64,000 nucleotides of DNA from Inquilinus ginsengisoli_B (GCF_050434925.1 NZ_JBNDJK010000001.1:6820001-6884000), one strand, 5' to 3'. Positions 1-8,611 are shown, counted from the stretch's first letter. Notes: a model not told the origin generated them from the letters alone. Made by a program: numbers and translations.

Positions 1-536
1 TCATCGTCGATCTCGCCGGCGCGGTAGCGGCTCCACAGCCGCCGGCAGTCGGTGCAGGCGCCCAGCACCTCGCCCTTGTGGTGCCCGACCACCATCGGGC
101 CGGTCGGCAGCACGATCGCCGGCAGGTCGGCGCTGGCCGCCGCCATGATCTGGGCCGGCACGGTCTTGTCGCAGCCGCCGATCAGCACCACCGCATCCAT
201 CGGCTGGGCCCGGATCATCTCCTCCGTGTCCATCGCCATCAGGTTGCGCAGGAACATGCTGGTCGGGTGGGCGAAGGACTCATGGATCGAGATGGTCGGG
301 AACGCCATCGGCATGCCGCCCGCCAGCATCACCCCGCGCTTCACCGCCTCGATCAGCTGCGGCACGTTGCCGTGGCACGGGTTGAAGTCGCTGCCGGTGT
401 CGACGATGCCGATGATCGGCCGGTCCAGCGCGTCGTCGGAATAGCCCATGGCCTTGATGAAGGCCTTGCGCAGGAACAGCGAGAACCCGGCGTCGCCGTA
501 GCTGGTCAGGCCCTTCCGCAGGCCGCGCTTGTCCAT
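1..536 (-). CDS. Dihydroxy-acid/sugar-acid dehydratase, IlvD/Edd family (partial)
   Basis: N-terminal 178 residues of an IlvD/Edd-family dehydratase; the rest lies beyond the left edge. These Fe-S enzymes remove water from dihydroxy acids: IlvD in branched-chain amino acid synthesis, Edd and the pentonate dehydratases in sugar-acid breakdown. Visible family features are GIVDTGSDFNPCH with a probable cluster cysteine near residue 56, the GGCDKTVPAQ segment carrying the second conserved cysteine near residue 127, and a third cysteine pair in GACTDC near residue 162. The start is the ATG whose product begins MDKRGLRKGL. The SDFNPCH form rather than the IlvD form MxxCN suggests a sugar-acid dehydratase more than valine/isoleucine synthesis, but the missing C-terminus prevents a firm choice. 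Confidence 0.85.
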   Translation of the reverse strand, partial: MDKRGLRKGLTSYGDAGFSLFLRKAFIKAMGYSDDALDRPIIGIVDTGSDFNPCHGNVPQLIEAVKRGVMLAGGMPMAFPTISIHESFAHPTSMFLRNLMAMDTEEMIRAQPMDAVVLIGGCDKTVPAQIMAAASADLPAIVLPTGPMVVGHHKGEVLGACTDCRRLWSRYRAGEIDD

Positions 537-626
537 CGTATTCTCTCTTGCTGGCAGGCCGGGCCGCTTGTCTTACCATCTTGGCGGCGCGGCATCGGCC
601 GGACGGTAGGCCGCCGGCCGGGATTG

Positions 627-1604
627 TCAATCCTCCTTGTCATACAACTTCGTCACCCGCCGCGCGCCCTCCGCCAGAGCCTGGCGCAGCTCGGGTGGCC
701 CCAGCACCTCGATGGTGTCGGTGAAGCCGAGCAGCAGCCGCGCGGCATGGCCGACACCCTCGATCGGCACCGCCGCCCGCCGCCAACCCCTGGCGTCGGG
801 CTCCGCCTGCTGCACCGCCTCCACCGCGTCGGCGCCGAGCCGGTCGAGCAGCGGCAGCGCCTCGGACGATACAAGCAGCACCGCCTCGGCCCGGCGGAGC
901 TCGCGAGCGAAGCGCTGCAGCGACTCCTGCCATTGCGCCGCCAGGTCGAAGCCGGCGGGATAGTCGAAGCCGTCCGGCAGCACGTCGAGGTCCAGCACCT
1001 TGGCCACCTTGTAGGTGCGGATGTCGGTACGAGTGTCGGCGCCGATCCGCGCCATCAGGTACCAGGCGCCGCCCTTGAGCACGAGGCCGAGCGGGTCGAC
1101 CGTCCGTCGCACCGTGGCCGACCAGCTCTCATAGCGGATCACCAGCCGCCGCTGGCCCCACACCGCCCGCGCGATCGCCGGCAGGTGCGGCGGCGGCTCG
1201 GCCCGGCGGTACCAGTCGACCGGGTCGAGGTGGAAGCGGTCGCCGACCCGGACCGCCCCCTCCCCCGCCGCCTGCGGCACCGCCGCCAGCAGCTTCAGCC
1301 GTGCCGCGGCCAGCGGCTCGGCCAGGCCGAGATCCGCCGCCGGCCCGGGCAGCCCGGCCAGCAGCAGGGTCTCGGCCTCGCCGGCGGTCATCCCGGTCAG
1401 CCGGGTGCGATAGCCGTCCAGCAGTGCGAAGCCGCCGCCCGGCCCGCGATCGGCATAGACCGGCACCCCGGCGGCCGACAGCTCGTCGATGTCGCGGTAG
1501 ACGGTGCGCACCGACACCTCGAACTCCGCCGCCAGCGCCTGCGCCGTCAGGCGGCCGCGGGACTGCAGCAGCAACAGGATCGACAGCAGGCGATTGGCAC
1601 GCAT
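627..1604 (-). CDS. YafY-type transcriptional regulator (HTH_11 + WYL)
   Basis: A 325-residue DNA-binding regulator. Residues 1-60 form a DeoR/HTH_11-type winged helix (LTAQALAAEFEVSVRTVYRD). A WYL sensor domain lies near residues 135-215 and a WCX-like C-terminal extension at about 235-320. WYL proteins respond to small ligands or nucleic acids; YafY-type members commonly sit divergent to one small enzyme or binding-protein gene that they control. The divergent gene at 1696 fits this arrangement, and an inverted repeat lies between the two starts. Ligand and sign of regulation cannot be read from sequence. Confidence 0.9.
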   Translation of the reverse strand: MRANRLLSILLLLQSRGRLTAQALAAEFEVSVRTVYRDIDELSAAGVPVYADRGPGGGFALLDGYRTRLTGMTAGEAETLLLAGLPGPAADLGLAEPLAAARLKLLAAVPQAAGEGAVRVGDRFHLDPVDWYRRAEPPPHLPAIARAVWGQRRLVIRYESWSATVRRTVDPLGLVLKGGAWYLMARIGADTRTDIRTYKVAKVLDLDVLPDGFDYPAGFDLAAQWQESLQRFARELRRAEAVLLVSSEALPLLDRLGADAVEAVQQAEPDARGWRRAAVPIEGVGHAARLLLGFTDTIEVLGPPELRQALAEGARRVTKLYDKED

Positions 1605-1628
1605 GAAGCGAGCATAGCCGAAAAAATC

Positions 1629-1645
1629 CTGACACTGGATGTCAG
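1629..1645. promoter_or_regulatory. Candidate operator of the WYL regulator
   Basis: Perfect inverted repeat CTGACA-CTGGA-TGTCAG in the 91-bp gap between the divergent WYL regulator and the DUF1579-like gene. It lies 25 bp upstream of the regulator start and 50 bp upstream of the other ATG, so one bound dimer could cover both promoters. The TGACA-N5-TGTCA form is typical of operators beside YafY-family regulators. Binding by this regulator is inferred. Confidence 0.6.
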
Positions 1646-1695
1646 TTGGGCGCCGGCATCATCAGTCGCATCGACAGTCCAACCCGGAGAGACCG

Positions 1696-2229
1696 ATGCC
1701 CGCCCTGTTCGCCAAGCCCGCCCCCGGCACCGATTCCAGCGTGCCCGATATGCCGAACGACGGCCGCGACGATTTCGGCCCGCTGTTCGGCCGCTGGTCG
1801 GTGTCGCACCGCCGGCTGCGCCGCCGCCTGGCCGGCGACACGCATTGGGACGAGTTCGCCGGCGCCTCGGAGATGCGCCCGCTGATCGGCGGCCTGGGCA
1901 CGATCGACGACAACATCCTCGAATTGCCGGCCGGCACCTACCGCGCCGCCACGCTGCGCCTGTTCGACGCCGAGTCGAAGCTGTGGTCGATCTGGTGGTT
2001 CGACGGCCGGACTCTCCGCATGGACGAGGCGCCACTGCGCGGCCGGTTCGAGAACGGTGTCGGCACCTTCTTCGCCGACGATGTCTGGGAGGGCACGCCG
2101 ATCCGAGTGCGCTTCATCTGGTCGGAGATCACGGGGCGCTCGGCGCGCTGGGAGCAGGCGTTCTCGACCGATGGCGGCGACAGCTGGGAGACCAACTGGA
2201 TCATGCGCTTCGAGCGGACCGGCGACTGA
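1696..2229 (+). CDS. DUF1579-like lipocalin-fold protein
   Basis: A 177-residue soluble protein without signal peptide or membrane segment. The composition (FGRWSVSHRRLRRRL near residue 35, repeated WD/WW/W positions such as WSIWWFDGR, and a closing GGDSWETNW strand) is that of small beta-barrel proteins annotated as DUF1579 or 'heme-binding-like', which have no established reaction. An upstream in-frame start at 1639 exists, but the ATG at 1696 follows GGAGAG at a good distance and leaves room for the operator, so it is preferred. It is probably the target of the divergent WYL regulator. Confidence 0.75.
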   Translation: MPALFAKPAPGTDSSVPDMPNDGRDDFGPLFGRWSVSHRRLRRRLAGDTHWDEFAGASEMRPLIGGLGTIDDNILELPAGTYRAATLRLFDAESKLWSIWWFDGRTLRMDEAPLRGRFENGVGTFFADDVWEGTPIRVRFIWSEITGRSARWEQAFSTDGGDSWETNWIMRFERTGD

Positions 2230-2319
2230 CCGGTACCGCCCGGCGGAAAATCCTGTGCAACGCTCCGGCGATGGTTCAAACCGGTCCTGAGACCCCCGAC
2301 GGCAGGGAGCAGGACCGAG

Positions 2320-2526
2320 ATGGACGAGACCAAGATCGATCGCGAAGCCATGGGGCGCCTGGCCAAGGCGGTGGCCTTCATCTGCGGGCCGGAGCACGCG
2401 ACGGCGGTGGCCCTCAAGGCCGCGGCGGAGAGCGGAATCGAGCGCGACATCAAGGCGGCCCGGGCGCTGTTCCTGAAGCTGAAGCCGGGCGACCGCCGCG
2501 CCGCCCTGACCATGCTGGACACCTGA
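2320..2526 (+). CDS. Small conserved-type hypothetical protein (68 aa)
   Basis: A short acidic/basic helical protein beginning MDETKIDREAMG. It has a GGGAG-like ribosome site about 14 bp upstream and the same codon usage as its neighbours. No motif or membrane segment is recognised. The C-terminal part (KAARALFLKLKPGDRRAA) is predicted to be helical. It lies 18 bp upstream of the GNAT gene and could be co-transcribed with it. Function unknown. Confidence 0.6.
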   Translation: MDETKIDREAMGRLAKAVAFICGPEHATAVALKAAAESGIERDIKAARALFLKLKPGDRRAALTMLDT

Positions 2527-2544
2527 GTCGGCAAGGGCAACGGC

Positions 2545-3042
2545 ATGATCAGGGACCAGCAGCCGGAGGACGATGCGGCGGTGCGGCAGTTGGTCGGGGA
2601 TGCGTTCCGCGGCCGACCCTACAGCGACGGCCGCGAGCCGGCGATCCTCGACGCGCTGCGGGCCGCCGGGGCTCTGACCGTCGCGCTGGTGGCGGAAGAA
2701 GACAGCGAGATCCTCGGCCAGGTCGCCTTCTCGCCCGTGGCCATCGATGCCACGGCCCGGAACTGGTATGGGCTCGGCCCCGTGGCGGTCCGCCCCGACC
2801 GGCAGGGCCAGGGCATCGGCCAGGCCCTGATCCGCTCCGGGCTGGACCGGATCCGCGCCCTCGGCGCCCAAGGCTGCGTCCTGGCCGGGGCGCCGGGCTA
2901 CTACGGCCGCTTCGGCTTCACCGCCGACCCGCGGCTGCAGTCGCCGGGCATCCCGCCCCAATACTTCCTGGTGCTGCCCTTCGGCGCGGAGGTACCGGGC
3001 GGGACGGTGACGTTCCACCCGGCCTTCGACGTCGCGCCCTAG
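2545..3042 (+). CDS. GNAT family N-acetyltransferase (YhbS-like)
   Basis: A 165-residue acetyl-CoA-dependent N-acyltransferase. Motif A, the pyrophosphate-binding loop, is VRPDRQGQGIGQALI at about residues 85-99. The following strand and helix and a YYGRFGF segment near residue 122 match the YhbS/putative acetyltransferase subgroup (COG3153). The acceptor is unknown. Its stop codon overlaps that of the convergent glutathione transferase gene, so the two transcripts share a 3' end. Confidence 0.9.
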   Translation: MIRDQQPEDDAAVRQLVGDAFRGRPYSDGREPAILDALRAAGALTVALVAEEDSEILGQVAFSPVAIDATARNWYGLGPVAVRPDRQGQGIGQALIRSGLDRIRALGAQGCVLAGAPGYYGRFGFTADPRLQSPGIPPQYFLVLPFGAEVPGGTVTFHPAFDVAP

Positions 3043-3737
3043 GCGCAGGGCGCCGCGCGGGCCATACCTCCGCAAGCATCGAGCAGCCGGTCGCGCCAGG
3101 CGAAGACGGGATCGCCGGTCTCCAGCAGCTCGACCGGGCTGATGCAGCGGGCCCACATCAGCATGCCGAAGACGCAGTAATCGGCATAGGCCGGCGCCGC
3201 CCCGGCGATGAAGTCCTCTGCCGTCAGCGCCCGCCGCACTGGCAGCAGCGCCTGGCGGACGGCGGCGAGATTGGTCGGGCGGTCGGCCGCCACCTCCTCC
3301 AGCGTCCGGCCGAACCGCTGCTCGCGGCTGGCGCGGAAATAGGCGCGGTCGGCATCATGCACCCGGTCATGAATATCGAGGATGATGACCCGCGCGATCG
3401 CCGGCGTCAGCGCGGTATCCGCCCAGCTGTTGATGAAGCGGGCCAGCGGAATCGCCGCGGCCCCGCCGAACAGCGACGGCCGGTCCGGAAACCGCTCCTC
3501 CAGATGCAGCGCGATCTGCCAGGAATCGCAGATCGTCTCGCCGTCATGCACCAGCACCGGCACCAGCCCCTGGCCAGAGAAGGCGATCGCCTCCTTCTCG
3601 GAGAAGCGCCAGGGCACCCGCTCGGCCTCCAGCCCCTTATGCGCCAGCGCCATGCGGGTCTTCCAGCAATGCGGGCTGAAGCGCAGCGCGTCGTCGGCGC
3701 CGGCCAGTTCGTAAAGTGTCAGCGCGGCCTCGCCCAT
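3039..3737 (-). CDS. Glutathione S-transferase family protein
   Basis: A 232-residue cytosolic GST-fold protein. Residues 5-88 form a thioredoxin-like domain (LYELAGADDALRFSPHCWKT, then VPVLVHDG with the cis-proline and DSWQIALHLEE contacting the glutathione gamma-glutamate). An all-helical C-terminal domain follows. It would conjugate or reduce electrophiles with glutathione, or bind them. It is the second gene of an apparent two-GST operon, 3 bp after the upstream GST, and is probably controlled by the divergent TetR regulator. The substrate is unknown. Confidence 0.88.
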   Translation of the reverse strand: MGEAALTLYELAGADDALRFSPHCWKTRMALAHKGLEAERVPWRFSEKEAIAFSGQGLVPVLVHDGETICDSWQIALHLEERFPDRPSLFGGAAAIPLARFINSWADTALTPAIARVIILDIHDRVHDADRAYFRASREQRFGRTLEEVAADRPTNLAAVRQALLPVRRALTAEDFIAGAAPAYADYCVFGMLMWARCISPVELLETGDPVFAWRDRLLDACGGMARAAPCA

Positions 3738-3740
3738 GGT

Positions 3741-4448
3741 TCAGGCCCGGCCCTGCACGCTCGCGGCCGACTGGCCGAACAGATGGCGCTTCGATTCCTC
3801 CGTCACCGTCGGCACGGTGTTGACCTCCGCCGCGATTTCATAGGCGCGGACCACCGAGGGCCGGACCGCCATGGCGGCGAACCAGCGGGCGACGTTCGGG
3901 AAGTCCTCGAGCCGCTGCTGCTGCCGCTGATAGGGCACGATCCAGGGGTAGATCGCGATATCGGCGATCGAGAACTCGCCGGCCACGAAGTCCCGCCCCA
4001 CGAGCTGGCGATCGAGCACGCCGTAGAGACGCCCGGTCTCCTTGACGTAGCGCTCGGTGGCGTAGGGGATGCGCTCCGGCGCGTAGACCGAGAAGTGATG
4101 GTTCTGCCCGGCCATCGGCCCGAGGCCGCCCATCTGCCAGTACAGCCACTGCAGCACCCCGAACCGCTCGCGCGGACTCCGCGGCAGCAGCCGGCCGGTC
4201 TTATCGGCGAGGTATTCCAGGATGGCGCCGGATTCGAAGATCGAGATCGGCGCGCCGCCCTCCGCCGGGTCGTGGTCGACGATGGCGGGGATGCGGTTGT
4301 TCGGGGCGATCGCCAGGAAGTCCGGCTTGAACTGGTCGCCCTGGGAGATGTTCACCGGAAGGATGCGGTACGGCAGTCCCAACTCCTCCAGCACGATCGT
4401 GATCTTGTGCCCGTTCGGCGTGGTCCAGTAGTGCAGGTCGATCATCAT
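3741..4448 (-). CDS. Nu-class-like glutathione S-transferase (YghU/YfcG type)
   Basis: A 235-residue GST with the features of bacterial Nu-class enzymes: the N-terminal TTPNGHKITI active-site loop, NNRIPAIVD with the cis-proline, and FESGAILEYLA in the thioredoxin-like half, then the helical domain from about residue 95. Family members act as disulphide-bond oxidoreductases or organic peroxidases. AAGGA lies just before the first of two adjacent ATG codons. It is the first gene of the two-GST unit and faces the TetR regulator across a gap holding two palindromes. Confidence 0.88.
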   Translation of the reverse strand: MMIDLHYWTTPNGHKITIVLEELGLPYRILPVNISQGDQFKPDFLAIAPNNRIPAIVDHDPAEGGAPISIFESGAILEYLADKTGRLLPRSPRERFGVLQWLYWQMGGLGPMAGQNHHFSVYAPERIPYATERYVKETGRLYGVLDRQLVGRDFVAGEFSIADIAIYPWIVPYQRQQQRLEDFPNVARWFAAMAVRPSVVRAYEIAAEVNTVPTVTEESKRHLFGQSAASVQGRA

Positions 4449-4490
4449 CGGGTCCTTGGGTCTGGCCGTCGCGAGGTCGATCGGCTATGT

Positions 4491-4524
4491 TTGACATCAA
4501 TGTCAAATTTGACATCGATGTCAA
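4491..4524. promoter_or_regulatory. Tandem palindromic operators for the TetR regulator
   Basis: Two copies of a 16-bp palindrome lie in the 94-bp gap between the GST operon and the tetR-like gene. TTGACATCAATGTCAA at 4491-4506 is imperfect only at the centre, and TTGACATCGATGTCAA at 4509-4524 is perfect. Their centres are 18 bp apart. Two sites between divergent genes are what a self-regulating TetR repressor would use. The assignment to this TetR is by position. Confidence 0.75.
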
Positions 4525-4542
4525 GAATGATCCGGAGCAACC

Positions 4543-5124
4543 ATGGCCGGCGTGCGGCAATTCGACGAAGGCGAGATGCTGGCGGAGGCGCTGGACGTGT
4601 TCTGGCGCAAGGGCCTGCGCGCCACCACCATGCAGGATATCGCCCAGGCGACCGGCGTGCTGCGCGGCTCGCTCTACAATGCCTATGGCGGCAAGGAAGA
4701 GATCTTCCTGCTCGCCTTCGACTCTTATGTCGGCCGATTCCTGGACAACATCCGGCAGGCGCTGGACTCGACGCCGGACCCGGAACAGGGGCTGCGGGCG
4801 CTGTTCAACGCCGCCATCGCCAGCATGACCAGCGGCTCACCGGCGCGAGGCTGCCTGAGCACCCGGACGGCGACCGAGCCGGCGGCGCTGGACGACCCGC
4901 GGCTGCGGGCGAGGCTGCGCGGCATGCTGGACGAGCTGCACGGCATCGTCCTGGCCGCGCTGTCGACCGACGCCTCCCGCGCCCGGCTGGCGGTGACGCC
5001 GGACGAGGCCGCGGACTTGGTCGTCACCTTCACCCGCGGCCTGGCGGTGATGGAGCGGGTCTACCAGGACGCGACCCATCTGGACCGGATCGCCTCGGCG
5101 CTGATGCGGGCGCTGTTCCGATAG
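4543..5124 (+). CDS. TetR/AcrR family transcriptional regulator
   Basis: A 193-residue regulator. The N-terminal helix-turn-helix is at about residues 5-50 (TTMQDIAQATGVLRGSLYNAYGGKEEIF), followed by a helical ligand-binding domain. The cysteine in SPARGCLSTRTATE (near residue 106) and the TetR_C_16-like layout resemble regulators of the NemR/AcuR type that sense reactive electrophiles. That would fit control of two glutathione transferases, but the sensing role is inferred. GGAG precedes the ATG. Confidence 0.9.
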   Translation: MAGVRQFDEGEMLAEALDVFWRKGLRATTMQDIAQATGVLRGSLYNAYGGKEEIFLLAFDSYVGRFLDNIRQALDSTPDPEQGLRALFNAAIASMTSGSPARGCLSTRTATEPAALDDPRLRARLRGMLDELHGIVLAALSTDASRARLAVTPDEAADLVVTFTRGLAVMERVYQDATHLDRIASALMRALFR

Positions 5125-5134
5125 AGTCGCAACT

Positions 5135-5152
5135 TATTTCTGAAATAGAAAT
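5135..5152. promoter_or_regulatory. Candidate ROK operator / promoter region
   Basis: An AT-rich patch in an otherwise GC-rich gap holds the perfect 13-bp odd palindrome TATTTC-T-GAAATA (5135-5147), extended by a further GAAAT half-site to 5152. It lies about 90 bp upstream of the ROK regulator. Autoregulation through such AT-rich half-sites is common for ROK/NagC proteins. Which protein binds here is inferred. Confidence 0.5.
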
Positions 5153-5239
5153 TATGCAGCTTGCTCCCTGCGGCCTCCTGAAATATGAGTCGCAGCAGAC
5201 GCATCCTTCGCGAACGAAGGGCAGCGCGGCGGGGGCGGG

Positions 5240-6385
5240 ATGGGGCGAGGCACGGGAGAGCTGGATCTGCGCGGGCGCGATGCCTCGGAGCTGCTGCGCC
5301 TGATCCATCGCCGTGGCGGCGCCAGCCGGATCGAGGCGGCGCGCGAGCTCGGCCTCAGCGCCTCGGCCATGACCCCATTGGTCCGCACCCTGATCGGCCA
5401 CGGCCTGCTGCGCGAGACCGGCGCCAAGGCGTCGGGCGGCGGCCGGCCGCGGATGATGCTGGACCTCGACCCCGGCTACGGCACGTTGCTGGGCTTGCAT
5501 CTCGGCGCCGAGTCGACGCAGCTGGTGATCGCCGACCTGGCGGGCACGCCGAAGCAGAGCCCGATCCCCCTGCCCGCCCCGGCCAATGACGACCCCTCGC
5601 CGCTGGTCGATGCGCTCGACCGCCTGCGCCGCCAAGGCGGTCCCGGCTGGGATGCCCTCGCCGCCGGCGGCGTGGTGCTAGGCGAGGTCGGGCCGCGCCG
5701 GGCCGAGGTGATCGGCGCCGGCCAGCGCCTGACCGCGGCGCTGCAGGATGCCTTCGGCATCGGCGTCGCGGCCGAGACCCCGTCCAACGCCATCGTCGTC
5801 GCCGAACGCATGCTGGGCCTGGCCCGGGCCTATGAGAACTACGCTGTCGTGAGTCTGCAGAACGAGATCGGCTCCGGCATCTCGATCAACGGCGACGTCT
5901 ATCGCGGCAAGGGCCAGGCCGGCGAGATCGGCCATCTGTCGCTGGCCCCCTATTCCGGCGCCGCCTGCCGCTGCGGCAAATGCGGCTGCCTGGCCTCCCT
6001 GGCCTCGCTCTCCGCCATCTCGCGCCAGGCGCTGAAGCGCGGCCTGTCCGACGACATCGCCGTGCTGGCCCAGATCGCATCGCAGGGCGACCCGGAGGCG
6101 ATCGAGATCTTCGACTGCGCCGGGCGCTGGATCGGCCAGGCCCTGGCCCAAGTGGCCAACCTGTTCGACCTGGAGGCGATCGTGTTCCGGGCGCCGCAGC
6201 CGGCGCTGAACATCTACCTGCTGAAGGCGCTGAACGAGAGCTTCCGCGCCCATGGCTACAATTTCGACGAGTGCCGCACCGGGATCGTCATCAGCCCCGA
6301 CGAGGGCGATGGCTATCTGCGCGGCGCGGTCGGCCTGGCGCTGGATCTTCTCTTGCGTCAGGGCGGGATGAGACGCCCGCCCTGA
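5240..6385 (+). CDS. ROK family transcriptional regulator
   Basis: A 381-residue NagC/XylR-type regulator. A winged helix-turn-helix occupies about residues 12-65 (RIEAARELGLSASAMTPLVR), followed by a ROK sugar-kinase-like domain. That domain keeps GEIGHLSL near residue 230 and the zinc-site cysteines CRCGKCGC near residue 242, but the usual glutamate after the last cysteine is not evident. Such proteins repress sugar uptake operons until a sugar or sugar phosphate binds. It lies directly upstream of an ABC importer operon in the same direction and probably controls it. Confidence 0.9.
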   Translation: MGRGTGELDLRGRDASELLRLIHRRGGASRIEAARELGLSASAMTPLVRTLIGHGLLRETGAKASGGGRPRMMLDLDPGYGTLLGLHLGAESTQLVIADLAGTPKQSPIPLPAPANDDPSPLVDALDRLRRQGGPGWDALAAGGVVLGEVGPRRAEVIGAGQRLTAALQDAFGIGVAAETPSNAIVVAERMLGLARAYENYAVVSLQNEIGSGISINGDVYRGKGQAGEIGHLSLAPYSGAACRCGKCGCLASLASLSAISRQALKRGLSDDIAVLAQIASQGDPEAIEIFDCAGRWIGQALAQVANLFDLEAIVFRAPQPALNIYLLKALNESFRAHGYNFDECRTGIVISPDEGDGYLRGAVGLALDLLLRQGGMRRPP

Positions 6386-6444
6386 TCCCGCGGGGATCGG
6401 GGCGTTCCGAAGCCAAGCAACACAGCCAGCCACGGGAGGCTAGA

Positions 6445-7683
6445 ATGAACCTGCGCACAACGCGGCTCGGGCCGAGCCTTTGCATCCTTGCTTTAGCCGC
6501 CGGCCTCGCCGGGCCGGCCCTGGCCGAGGAGATCCGCTTCTTCATCCCCGGCGCCAGCGAGGAGCGGAATCAGAAGCTGCTGGACGAGATCGTCGCCGGC
6601 TTCCAGGAGAAGTATCCGCACATCACGGTGAAGGTCGAGGGCGTGGGCTGGGACGAGGCGTTCCAGAAGCTGTCGACCGACTTCATCGCCGGCCGCGCCG
6701 CCGACGTCGCCTATATCGGCACCCGCAACGTCGCCGAGTTCTCGATGATGGGCGCGATCCAGCCGGTGGACGGGCTGGTCGACGCCGAGACGCTGGGGCG
6801 GATTCCGGAGCCGGTGCGCGTCGCGGCGCAGTTCGGCGGCAAGCAGATGGCCGTGCCGATGGCATTCTCGACCCAAGCCCTCTACTACCGCACCGACCTG
6901 ATCCCGACCCCGCCCAAGACCTGGGACGAGTTGGTGGCCACGGCCAAGGCGGTGACCGAGAAGAACCCCGGCATGTACGGCTACGCCACCGCCGCGGCCG
7001 CGCATGTCACCCTGGTCAGCCAGTTCCTGAACTTCGTCTACCAGAATGGCGGCGAAGCCTTTGATTCATCAGGCGAGACCAAGATCAACAGCCCGGAGGC
7101 AGTCGGCGCGCTGCAGTTCTATGTCGACCTGTTCCAGAAGGACAAGGTCGTGCCCAACCCGCTGGAGCTGAACCGCGAGCAGCACCCGCCGCTGTTCGCC
7201 CAGGGCAAGATCGCGATGATGGTCAGCGGCCCCTGGGGCAAGGCGATCATGGGCCTCGATCCCGACAACAAGACCGCCCCCTACGCCGTGGCGCCGCTGC
7301 CCTGCGGCAAGGAGTGCAAGGGCGAGCTGGTCTCCGACAGCCTCGCCATCTCGGCCAAGAGCGAGCATCCCGAGGCCGCCGGCAAATTCGTCGCCTATCT
7401 GCTGCAGCCCGACATCCACGCGAAGTGGGACGCGACCAGCGGGCTGGTCCCGCTGCTGGCGGAGGAGGAGAAGCTCGACACCTTCAAGACGCCGTTCTGG
7501 CAGACCTTCATCGCCATGAAGGCGAACGGCTTCGCCCAGCCGACGCCGCGGGCCTGGCAGCCCTTCGAGGAGATCCTGGTCGAGGCGGTGCAGTCGGCCA
7601 TCCTGGGCAAGGCGACGCCGCAGGAGGCGCTGGATGCGGCGGCGGAGAAGATCCGCAAGGCCCGCATCGAACCGCGCGCCTGA
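6445..7683 (+). CDS. ABC sugar transporter, periplasmic substrate-binding protein
   Basis: A 412-residue family 1 extracellular solute-binding protein (COG1653). An export signal of about 28 residues ends at the probable cleavage after GPALA. The mature protein has the two-lobed layout, with YYRTDLIPTPPKTWDEL at the hinge/ligand region and GKIAMMVSGPWG near residue 255. The ATG at 6445 follows GGGAGG at good spacing. It heads an operon with two permeases; the ligand is probably a mono- or oligosaccharide or polyol, judged from family and context only. Confidence 0.92.
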   Translation: MNLRTTRLGPSLCILALAAGLAGPALAEEIRFFIPGASEERNQKLLDEIVAGFQEKYPHITVKVEGVGWDEAFQKLSTDFIAGRAADVAYIGTRNVAEFSMMGAIQPVDGLVDAETLGRIPEPVRVAAQFGGKQMAVPMAFSTQALYYRTDLIPTPPKTWDELVATAKAVTEKNPGMYGYATAAAAHVTLVSQFLNFVYQNGGEAFDSSGETKINSPEAVGALQFYVDLFQKDKVVPNPLELNREQHPPLFAQGKIAMMVSGPWGKAIMGLDPDNKTAPYAVAPLPCGKECKGELVSDSLAISAKSEHPEAAGKFVAYLLQPDIHAKWDATSGLVPLLAEEEKLDTFKTPFWQTFIAMKANGFAQPTPRAWQPFEEILVEAVQSAILGKATPQEALDAAAEKIRKARIEPRA

Positions 7684-7687
7684 TCCC

Positions 7688-8611
7688 GTGGTCGCGCTCG
7701 CTCCCACCGCGCCGCGCCGGGCTGTCCGGGCCCGCCCCTGGTCGCCGGACCGGGCGCCCTGGCCCTATCTGGCGCTGCCGCTACTGCTGATCGCGGCGCT
7801 GCTGGGCCTGCCGGTGCTGCGGATCTTCTGGCAGTCGATGCACCATGTGGTGCTGACCGCGCCCTGGGAGGGCAACGACTTCGTCGGGGCGGAGAACTTC
7901 CTGGCGCTGGTGCAGGAGTCGGCCTTCCTGCGGACGCTGCAGCTGACGGTGACGTGGACCGCCTGCTCGGTGGGGGCGAAGCTGCTAATTGGCCTGGGCG
8001 GGGCGCTGCTGCTGCAGCGCCCCTTCCCCGGCCGCAAGGTCTATCTGGCGCTGCTGCTGCTGCCCTGGGTGACGCCGGCGGTGATAGCCGCGATCTCCTG
8101 GCGCTGGGTGCTGGACGGCCAGTCCGGCTGGATCAACGCCGTGCTGCTGATGACCGGCGCGATCCGCGAGCCGATCTCCTTCCTCGGCCAGGAGACTACG
8201 GCCTTCATCGCCACGGTGGTGGTCGACGCCTGGCTCGGCATCCCGTTCATGGTGGTGACGCTGATGGCCGGGCTGCAGCGCATCCCCGACGACCTCGTCG
8301 AGGCGGCGCGGATCGACGGCGCCCGGCCGGTCCAGATCTTCCGCCGCATCACCCTGCCGCTGCTGCGGCCGGTGCTGATGACCTGCGTGCTGCTGTCGAC
8401 CGTCTGGACCTTCAACTCCTTCCAGGTGATCTGGCCGCTGACCAAGGGCGGGCCGGCCGGCGCCACCGCCACCCTCCCGATCCAGATCTACGAGACCGCC
8501 TTCGGCAACTTCGACTTCGGCACCTCATCGGCGATGGCTGTCGTGGTCTTCGCCATCCTGATGTCGGTGTCGCTGCTGTACTGGCGCGTGCTGAAAGGGG
8601 GCGAGGAATGA
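7688..8611 (+). CDS. ABC sugar transporter permease (MalF/UgpA type)
   Basis: A 307-residue inner-membrane permease with about six transmembrane helices, the first at LALPLLLIAALLGLPVLRI. The cytoplasmic EAA loop that docks the ATPase is EAARIDGARPVQIFRRITLP near residue 206. The GTG at 7688, four bases after the binding-protein stop, is the most likely start. An ATG at 7634 would overlap the upstream gene by 50 bp and add an arginine-rich tail, and neither start has a strong ribosome site. Confidence 0.9.
   Translation: MVALAPTAPRRAVRARPWSPDRAPWPYLALPLLLIAALLGLPVLRIFWQSMHHVVLTAPWEGNDFVGAENFLALVQESAFLRTLQLTVTWTACSVGAKLLIGLGGALLLQRPFPGRKVYLALLLLPWVTPAVIAAISWRWVLDGQSGWINAVLLMTGAIREPISFLGQETTAFIATVVVDAWLGIPFMVVTLMAGLQRIPDDLVEAARIDGARPVQIFRRITLPLLRPVLMTCVLLSTVWTFNSFQVIWPLTKGGPAGATATLPIQIYETAFGNFDFGTSSAMAVVVFAILMSVSLLYWRVLKGGEE

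Noticed and set aside
78..5303. Very long open frame of about 1,740 codons on the + strand
   Set aside because: It runs antisense or out of frame through the dehydratase, WYL, GST and other genes. Its Arg/Pro/His-rich composition is that of a high-GC shadow frame.
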